DNA of 35,312 bases, taken from the NCBI GenBank assembly GCA_003427395.1, contig BFEA01000013.1, forward strand, positions 1,062,507-1,097,818, given 5' to 3'. A model generated the notes under the pieces. That model was not told the origin of the DNA and ran no database searches. It saw nothing but the letters and a program-made list of their open reading frames with translations. Below, in pieces: positions 29,756-35,312 of this stretch. The translations under genes were made by a program, and so were the position numbers. Source of the DNA: Chara braunii. Taxonomy: Eukaryota; Streptophyta; Charophyceae; Charales; Characeae. Numbering within the stretch: the stretch's first letter is position 1; each line of letters opens with the position of its first letter.

Positions 29756-30516
29756 TCAGGACGGGCGGGACAAGGCATCGACGACGCGGGTCGTTTCACC
29801 CTTGATGGGCTGAGTGGTGAAACTGAACTCGGATAAATCACGCCACCAACGTGCTTGTCGAGGGGAAAGCTTGGGCTTCGTGAGGAAAGCCTGGACAACT
29901 GAGTTGTCTGTGCGCACTGTGAAGGGTGCCCCATGTAGATAATGACGCCAATTCTGGGTAGCCCAAACTACTGCGAGAACCTCACGTTCATCGGCAATGT
30001 AGTTTATCTCGGCAGGCAGTAGCTGACGGGAGTAGAAAGCGATCGGGCAATCCCCAACACAAGCCTCGATAGTCCTATCCTCCGCGATGGTCAGGGAGTA
30101 AGTAAGAGGACTGTCAGTGGAGGGAAGTGGTGGGAGGATAGGCGTCAATCGAGAAGCAGTATCAGCAGGAGGGGGGGGGGGAAGGAGGAACATGGGGATA
30201 AGGTGAATCCGGAGGAGAGAGAAATATCTGAGAAAGTACAACTCCTACTGCGAAATCTGACGCGACAGTGGTGACAATGAAGGGACGATCAAAATCGGGG
30301 AGACGAACAGCCGGTGCACAAGTTACCGCCTTCTTGAGGACGCGAAAGGTGTCTTCGCAAAAAGGGGTGTCCAAAACCACGGCAGGTTCTTTCGAGGAGG
30401 GTGGAGGTAAGGACGAAGGAATACCTAGCGTATCCCTGGATGAAATTACTATAGTAGCTAGTGAGGCCTAGGAAATTGTGAAGCTGCTTGGCGGATGTGG
30501 GGACGGGCCACACTAT
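29756..30516 (-). pseudogene. Element B RT thumb/connection and RNase H
   Basis: The text starts abruptly at about 30516 with VWPVPTSAKQLHNFLGL and YYSNFIQGYARY (RT thumb/connection). RNase H follows: FIVTTVASDFAVGVVLSQ, where Val replaces the first catalytic Asp, then YIADEREVLAVVWATQNW, VRTDNSVVQAFL and RVVDALSRPS. The RT fingers and palm, protease and gag that should precede it are missing. A G-run (30171-30181) breaks the frame. Confidence 0.85.
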
Positions 30517-30900
30517 AGAGCTATATACACAATTTGGCTAGTGTCCTACAACAGTGGCCACGCACGCGCATGGCTGGCAGCTGCCCAGGCCCAAACCTTG
30601 GCAACAGCATGCATCCCGGATCTTGAATAAAGATAATCCGAGGGCGGGGCGGGGCGGGGCAGCGTGGGCACGTGGCGTGTGCGTGTGCAGCGGCCTTGGC
30701 CTTGGCGCTTATGAGCATGCGTCGTGGTGGCACTGACTCTTTTCTTGCCACCTGTCGCTCCCTTGCTGCTGCATGTTTTGCCGCTTTTTCCCGCCGTTTT
30801 CGTCTTAAAACACCCGAAAAACAGCCAAAAAGTCGTTGTTGGGTTTTACATCATATTTCCACTGTATGTGGTGTGGTGGGTAGGGGCGGGGAACGTTCCT
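30517..30900. other. 5' untranslated interior of element B
   Basis: From the PBS down to the deletion edge. GC-rich with a CGGGG tandem (30652-30660 region). The open frame on the minus strand has no recognisable domain. This is the only sequence between PBS and pol text. Confidence 0.5.
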
Positions 30901-30912
30901 GCTCTGATACCA
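30901..30912 (-). other. Primer binding site of element B (perfect tRNA-iMet type)
   Basis: The minus strand reads TGGTATCAGAGCA, an exact match over 13 bases to the complement of the plant initiator tRNA-Met 3' end, one base from the LTR. Confidence 0.95.
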
Positions 30913-30913
30913 G

Positions 30914-31274
30914 TGTGACAGACCCGCCGGGATGGCGGTCCGTCAGGATCAAGACGAAGGGTTGAGGGGGGAGGAGATGGAGATGGAGCTGGAAGGGACA
31001 ACGCAACTCCGACGCGGACTCATCACGCACGTACTCCAAAAGTGCAGAATGAAGAATGATCCAAAAAAAAGACTGCAGCTGGGGTATACCCCCAGCGGAC
31101 TGACTGGACTGGACTGGACTGGACTGGTACCGACAGTGGTATCGGGCAGGATTGGACTGGACTGAAACAGCACACGGCCTGTGGGGTTAGGCCATGGCCT
31201 GGTCCCACAGGCCGAACAGGCAAATAGTCGAATAGGCCCTGGCTGTAGGCCAGGGCAGATAGAGGCCTGCTCCA
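30914..31274 (-). repeat. 5' LTR of element B
   Basis: 361 bp from TGTGACAGACCC to GCTCCA. It contains a short GGACT tandem (31101-31125) that differs in length from the 3' copy. It is flanked by the PBS on one side and the CCTCT duplication on the other. Confidence 0.92.
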
Positions 31275-31334
31275 CCTCTCCTCCTCTGCCTTACTATACG
31301 GGGTTATGCTAGTTTCGGTCTTGGTGGTCACCAT
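31275..31334 (-). pseudogene. Element C gag, N-terminal fragment
   Basis: ATG at 31334 starts MVTTKTETSITPYSKAEEER, matching the gag start of element E (TSTTPYTKAQEAQ). It stops at the CCTCT target duplication. Reading from here into 26421 without element B keeps the frame. The CCTCT copy at 31275-31279 is its last five bases. Confidence 0.88.
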
Positions 31335-31456
31335 GTTGGCACGGGCACAATCACTGGCGATTCCACTCCTCAACACTTGAACCTACCACCTGAGTATTGA
31401 CTTTCTAAAGGACTACAAAGGTCTCCCTTCCACTTCGGCTAGGTTACCACAACCTT

Positions 31457-31620
31457 CGGATGCTTTTGCAACCACAGTCACTAATCTTTCCACAGTCGTC
31501 GGATGCTTCCGCAACCACAGTCACCAATCTTTCCATACTTGTCAGATGCTTTCGCAACCACAGTTACCATTCTTTCCACAACCGTCGGATGCTTCCGCAG
31601 CCATAGTTACCAATCTCACC
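31457..31620. repeat. 43-bp tandem repeat, about four copies
   Basis: Successive copies begin TCGGATGCTT or TCAGATGCTT and contain GCAACCACAGT and AATCTTTCCA. They differ at several positions each. The fourth copy diverges at its end. Confidence 0.88.
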
Positions 31621-32134
31621 TGGCTTCAGCTTCAAATTGACCCTTGTCAACTACACGATTCTAGCCTAAGCTACTACTAGTCTGTCACTACAGGACTATT
31701 GGCTGATCAGGAGGCATTTTAAGGAGGTCCCCCACAACTCCTCAAGAATTCTTTAATGTCGCAGTCAGGACGACGATCCCAACCAAAGTCTTCTCAAGAC
31801 TTAGACAGACTGGACACCCGCTCTGCAGCTCAGAGTTTGGGTATAGTCTACCACCCGGAGCAACCTGCCGGTCTGTACCGTTCCTTGGGGTGCTTTCCTA
31901 GGTCGTCCAACTTTAGATACACCTCACGCCTACTAAGTTCCGTGCAGACACTGGCTCACAGCCTCCATCAGACCCCATCCATGGAACCTATCGACCTGGA
32001 CAGGAGTGACTCGATGCAGAAAGAGATGACAGACTCTCAGCAAGTACCAAGGTGAGTGTGCAACATCCACAGGGCATCCGAGACGAGGGCTAGGGCTTGA
32101 AGGGATTATACCGCTCCTCGCTCCTCACTCCAGC

Positions 32135-32300
32135 TTGGTCAACGGCACCGGTCAATGCTTGCTGGTCAACGTCGGTCAACCTCTGTTCAATGTCGGTCAA
32201 CGCTTGGACAACGTAGGTCAACACTTGGTCAACGTCGGTCAACACTTGGTCAACACCAGTCAACGCTTGCCGGTCAACTCTCGTCGGTCAACGCTTGGCT
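32135..32300. promoter_or_regulatory. GGTCAAC array (W-box-like cores) in the leader of element C
   Basis: About twelve copies of GGTCAA or AGTCAA in 165 bases, arranged as a degenerate repeat of roughly 10-20 bases (for example GGTCAACGTCGGTCAACAC). On the minus strand each reads TTGACC or TTGACT, the core of plant WRKY W-boxes. Binding is inference. The repeat could equally be a structural minisatellite. Confidence 0.65.
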
Positions 32301-32518
32301 ATGGCGGCTTCTCCTTCGTCACCTTCGTCGACTTCGCCCTCCTCGTCTTCGTCCTTTGTTCGGTTATGGCCGACTCCCTTCACCTTCGTCACCTCTCTCT
32401 CTCTCTCTCCCTTTCGTCTCTCTCGTCAACTCTTCGTTCCACTGGTCTTCTTCTTCCTCCAAGCTCGGTGGCTGTGGCTGCCGTCCGCTATGGCGTACTG
32501 TCTTCTTCCTCTTCGCGG

Positions 32519-32522
32519 GCCT

Positions 32523-32560
<38 letters not shown>

Positions 32561-32562
32561 CG
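32519..32562. repeat. CT then CG dinucleotide tracts
   Basis: CT repeats run to about 32545, then CG repeats to 32562, close to the PBS of element C. The alternating CG run could form Z-DNA. The equivalent site in element E has only CT. Confidence 0.85.
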
Positions 32563-32624
32563 CAATCTTCTTCTTCGTCACAGCGGCGCGGCGATCGGGG
32601 AGATGGCGCGGACCACAGGAACCA

Positions 32625-32636
32625 GCTCCGATATCA
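32625..32636 (-). other. Primer binding site of element C
   Basis: The minus strand reads TGATATCGGAGC, two mismatches from the initiator tRNA-Met site, one base from the LTR start at 32638. The next bases (TGGTTCC) match those after the element E site. Confidence 0.8.
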
Positions 32637-32637
32637 G

Positions 32638-33618
32638 TGCAATCAGACTTGTCCCAATTTCACTTGTTATATGCATACATGTAATGTAAGTGCCGATGGG
32701 AGCACGACTTCGTCAACTTAGAATCAGCAGCAAACTTGTGATGGCGCACTGCGCCCACACAGAAAACTCAGAAATATGGCCGAAGGCGAGGAACTCAACT
32801 TAAGTCAACTTGTCACATGTAGCGGCTATGACCGCTGCACGCTGGTCTGAATTCCCCCTTGCACACTGTCTTCACCATCAAACACACTCTCACTCACACA
32901 CGTACGCACTAGGATCCACCCTGAATGTCCACGGCCCTACACACACACACACTGCACTCTAACTGTTGATGTCAGCAACCTGGCGGCTATGGCCGCCGTC
33001 ATCTTCCTCCTCTCTCTCGCTATGGCCGCTGTCTTCCTCCACTAGCCCACTTCGTTGTCGGGCTCCTGCAGACCTTCGATGCACAAGTCGCATAAGCAGC
33101 GCTTTCGCATGGCTCACAGGCGAATGAATGAATGGCTGGACGCTGCCTCTTTATTTATACTGTTTCGTCGGTGGTCTGGGCTGCCTTCGCTCCCAGGCCC
33201 AAAGTGTGTGCAGCCCCACCTGGTACTTGCTGACTAGGCAAGGTGGACTGGAACTCTAGACTGGGACTGCTGAGTAAGCTAGGACTAGACTCTACCTTGC
33301 TGACTCAGCTACGACGACTGACTCCTACAGCTCTGAAGAGCCAAGTAGCGACTTCTAGAAACTCCTAGGGCTGCTGACCCTTAGCTAGATGTAGGGCTAG
33401 GTTACTGGACTGGCCCTTAGGATTGCTGACCCGTAGGTCTACAGTTACGTCCACACAACCCTACTACCGACACCAACCACGGATATACGTTTTGAGGGAC
33501 AGGTCGTGGGTCCAAGGCACACAGGGTCCTTGGGTAGCTGTACAGGGCTTCAGGGATAGGTCTAGGGATCGACCCTTAGGATCTGCAATTGTCACGCAAA
33601 CTGAGAGAAACTGTTTCA
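32638..33618 (-). repeat. 5' LTR of element C
   Basis: Plus-strand limits are TGCAATCAGACTTG and CTGTTTCA, 981 bp. It shares with the element E LTR the TGCAATCAGACT start, the AATGAATG-GGACGCTGCCTCTT block and the minus-strand TATA word (33153-33159). Its distal 200 bases match 6940-7093 closely (GATATACG, AAGGCACACAGGGTCC, GATAGGTCTAGGGATC). Confidence 0.85.
33153..33159 (-). promoter_or_regulatory. TATA box of the element C LTR
   Basis: TATAAAT on the minus strand within the block conserved with the element E LTR, so transcription would run toward gag. Confidence 0.6.
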
Positions 33619-33965
33619 GCTTTGTCGTCCTACAGAGATTCTTACTGTTGCATGAACTTACATCATTTTTGTCGGTGCCATGAGAGAAAGATAGAATTGG
33701 AGGAAGATTGCCAAGGATGGGATCTTGCTGTTGCGAGAATTTAGCAAAAAAAGGGCAACAGAGCATACTGCTTTTGATTTTGTCCGAGTACAAAGCATCA
33801 TACAAATGATGGCAGTTTGTTTTGATGGGCAGTGATGGGACTGCGTCTTGCTGTCGTCTTCTTCCTTGTTGTCTTCACTATCTTCTTCCACCTTCCTTGT
33901 CGGTTTGTGTTTCAGTTCCTCTTCCCCCTAATTTTCCTTTCCCCCCCCCCCCCCCCTCTCCATGC
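33619..33965. other. Flank of element C without recognisable gene
   Basis: Includes a C-run (33941-33956) and pyrimidine-rich sequence. No domain or repeat unit is evident. Confidence 0.4.
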
Positions 33966-34893
33966 CAATTTTCCTCTTCATGTTGCTCTGGTAGTTCATC
34001 TCCGCTCTCATCTTTACACATGCCATTGTTGTTCTCCTTTGTCAGTTTTGAAACGTCCTTGGGTGACTGTGTGAGATTTGATACTGGTCACACCACGTGC
34101 TCTGTGTGAGATTTGATACTGGTCTCTTGTGTTTCATAATACTTTGTGGGTTTTTGCGGTGGGGCTGTGGAGGGCCTTCCAGTCCACAGCAGAATTCATT
34201 GTCAACAGCGAACTTCACAGTGATACTTGCAGGGGAATGATAAGCAGAGGTCTCTTGTGTTTCCTATCTACTTGACGAGTTTTTCAAGTGGGTGTGTAAA
34301 GGGGGTTCCAGTCTGCCACAGACGGAATTCAGTGTAAGCAGTGTCAAATTGTTGCTCTTGCTCACCGTCTCTGCTAGTTCATTTACGCTCTTATCTTTCC
34401 ACATGTCGATAGTGTTCTTCTTCCTGGTTGTCAGTTTCGAAACGTCCTCGGATGTGTCGCCACGTGTGACTGAATATGCTCCACCATGTGCTCTGTGTGA
34501 GATCTGATACTGGTTTCTTGTGTTTCATATCTACTTTGTGGGTTCTTGTGGTGGGGCTGTGGAGGGCCTCCCAGTCCACGGAAGAATTCATTGTCAACAG
34601 CAGACTTCACAGTAATACTTGCGGGGGGATGATGAGCAGAGGTTGATACTGGTCTTTCACGTTTCATATATACTCTGTGGGGTTTTGTGGTGGGGCTGTG
34701 GAGGGCCTCCCAGTCCATCGCAAAATTCGTTGTCAACAGCGGACTTCACAGTGATACTTGCAGGGGGATGATAAGCAGAGATCTCTTGTGTTTCCTATCT
34801 ACTTGACGAGTTTTTGGAGTGGGCTCAGTGGGTGCATAAATGGGGGTTCCAGTCTGCCACAGACGGAATTCAGTATAAACAGTGTCAAATTGT
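33966..34893. repeat. Higher-order satellite-like block, C-A-B-C-A-A-B
   Basis: Three unit types alternate. A (about 139 bp, containing GGTGGGGCTGTGGAGGGCC) starts near 34114, 34506 and 34646. B (about 105 bp, containing CTTGACGAGTTTTT and TCTGCCACAGACGGAATTCA) starts near 34250 and 34780. C (TAGTTCAT...GAAACGTCC) lies at 33966-34110 and 34354-34505. Offsets are 383 bp for C, 392 and 139 bp for A, and 531 bp for B. Open frames across it are by-products of the repetition. Confidence 0.88.
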
Positions 34894-35127
34894 CGACATA
34901 TTTTCAGATGGCATGGCAGCTCGAGTAACGTGAAGGCGGTAGTGTTGGTCTAGTAGAATTATAACCTTCTGTGCTCCCCCGATTACTTATCCTCTGAGGA
35001 TTGCCAGTCTACTCTGGATGACTATCTCGTCACTGGAGACGTGCTCTCTGACCATCCTATGACCTTGCTCAAGAACTGAGTGGCCCCACTGTGTGGTGTT
35101 TATGGAATTTTCTACCAAGGGTTGTTT
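34894..35127. other. Spacer before the right-hand LTR
   Basis: No gene or repeat seen. The last 20 bases (CTACCAAGGGTTGTTT) are only a weak candidate for a polypurine tract. Confidence 0.4.
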
Positions 35128-35312
35128 TGAAACGGTATTCACCAATTCGTGGTAGCTGAGGTAGATCCCAGGGCTCGATCCCTAGTTCCCCAACTTACCT
35201 GTGTACAATACCTGCGTCAACTCGAAGAGTTGAACCTGCGACCTGTAGAACCGCCAGTGGTAGGTAGGTCTGTTGTAGGTCTATAGGTAGCCAGGATTCG
35301 ATCCGTAGACCT
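35128..35312 (+). repeat. Start of an LTR of the A/C/E family, plus orientation, cut by window end
   Basis: It begins TGAAACGGTATTCACC, followed by TTCGTGGTAGCTGAGG and AGATCCCAGGGCTCGATCCC. This is the reverse complement of the high-coordinate end of the element E LTR (16956-17029). It fixes the LTR start as TGAAACGG and is the only copy in this orientation. Confidence 0.8.

Larger units (their letters stand above)
26427..31274 (-). mobile_element. LTR retrotransposon B (deletion derivative) nested in element C gag
   Basis: Two LTRs (26427-26791, 365 bp; 30914-31274, 361 bp) begin TGTGAC and end CA, flanked by CCTCT on both sides. A canonical PBS adjoins the right LTR, so the element reads on the minus strand. 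The 4.1-kb interior holds only the end of RT, RNase H, integrase and a chromodomain. Gag, protease and the catalytic RT are missing, and only about 380 bases lie between PBS and the first pol text. It must have used proteins from another copy, or lost the segment after insertion. A recognisable PPT before 26791 is lacking. Confidence 0.9.
31335..32624 (-). other. 5' leader of element C
   Basis: 1.29 kb between gag start and PBS. It holds a 43-bp tandem repeat (31457-31620), a GGTCAAC array (32135-32300) and CT and CG tracts (32400-32562). No coding sequence is supported. Element A has a leader of similar length with different repeats, while element E has a short one. Confidence 0.7.
21181..33618 (-). 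mobile_element. Ty3/Gypsy retrotransposon C (5' LTR to integrase), host of element B
   Basis: On the minus strand: 5' LTR 33618-32638, PBS 32636-32625, a 1.3-kb leader, gag start at 31334, element B inserted at 26427-31274, then gag, zinc knuckle, protease (partly in an N gap), RT, RNase H and the integrase zinc finger down to 21181. The gag frame continues directly across element B once its target duplication is counted once, which shows that one element was split. The 3' half of integrase and the 3' LTR are not adjacent. Element D (5966-7977) could be that end, separated by hairpin DNA and element E, but this is not proven. Confidence 0.85.

Noticed and set aside
32135-32721. Plus-strand open frames of 129-188 residues
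   Set aside because: They cross the GGTCAAC array and the CT and CG tracts. The content is Ser/Arg/Leu low complexity, and the region is the leader of a minus-strand element.
35165-35312. Several tRNA-like words (CTCGATCCC, GTTGAACC, ATTCGATCC)
   Set aside because: The segment matches the LTR end of elements C and E, so the words are part of an LTR.

Overview
This is repeat DNA from a large plant-type nuclear genome. I could not recognise any intact host gene, tRNA or rRNA. The gag-pol proteins are Ty3/Gypsy. Every primer binding site found is a version of the complement of plant initiator tRNA-Met (TGGTATCAGAGC). From memory, the polyprotein wording resembles the Gypsy families of the streptophyte alga Chara braunii. 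That is recognition only, not a database result.

Layout. (1) 66-4509, minus: decayed gag-pol 'element A', whose integrase stops at the left edge against a GC-rich palindrome. (2) 4510-5950: a long untranslated leader with a large hairpin repeat (4553-4825) and an array of GCCACGTCAGC motifs. (3) 5951-7093: a PBS and an LTR of about 1.13 kb. (4) 7094-7977, minus: the 3' half of an integrase, 'element D'. (5) 7978-8485: hairpin-rich DNA. (6) 8486-17029, minus: 'element E', a Gypsy element with two LTRs. It carries a 380-bp MITE-like insert with TTAA flanks and is cut by a plus-strand element end, 'F' (9511 to about 11060). (7) 17030-21180: non-coding DNA with three arrays of perfect short hairpins and a TG/GA microsatellite. 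(8) 21181-33618, minus: 'element C', with 5' LTR, PBS, leader, gag, protease, RT, RNase H and the first part of integrase. Its gag start is split by 'element B' (26427-31274), which has its own LTRs, PBS and a CCTCT target duplication. (9) 33619-35127: a satellite-like block in C-A-B-C-A-A-B order. (10) 35128-end: the start of a related LTR in plus orientation.

How it fits together. The window is a stack of nested retrotransposons. B went into C's gag, F into E's integrase, and a MITE into E. E may lie inside the hairpin-rich DNA that separates the C integrase 5' half from the D integrase 3' half. All coding regions carry stops or frameshifts, and several have lost catalytic residues, so none looks autonomous.

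Most interesting points. Three integrase genes (A, C, D) break within a few codons of the same place, and each break abuts hairpin-forming DNA. Two leaders carry arrays of different short motifs resembling transcription-factor sites. One RT has an in-frame 84-bp duplication of its catalytic motif. An assembly artefact is also present: 23106-23135 is a Tn5/Nextera mate-pair junction adapter flanked by a false 57-bp duplication, next to an 850-base gap.
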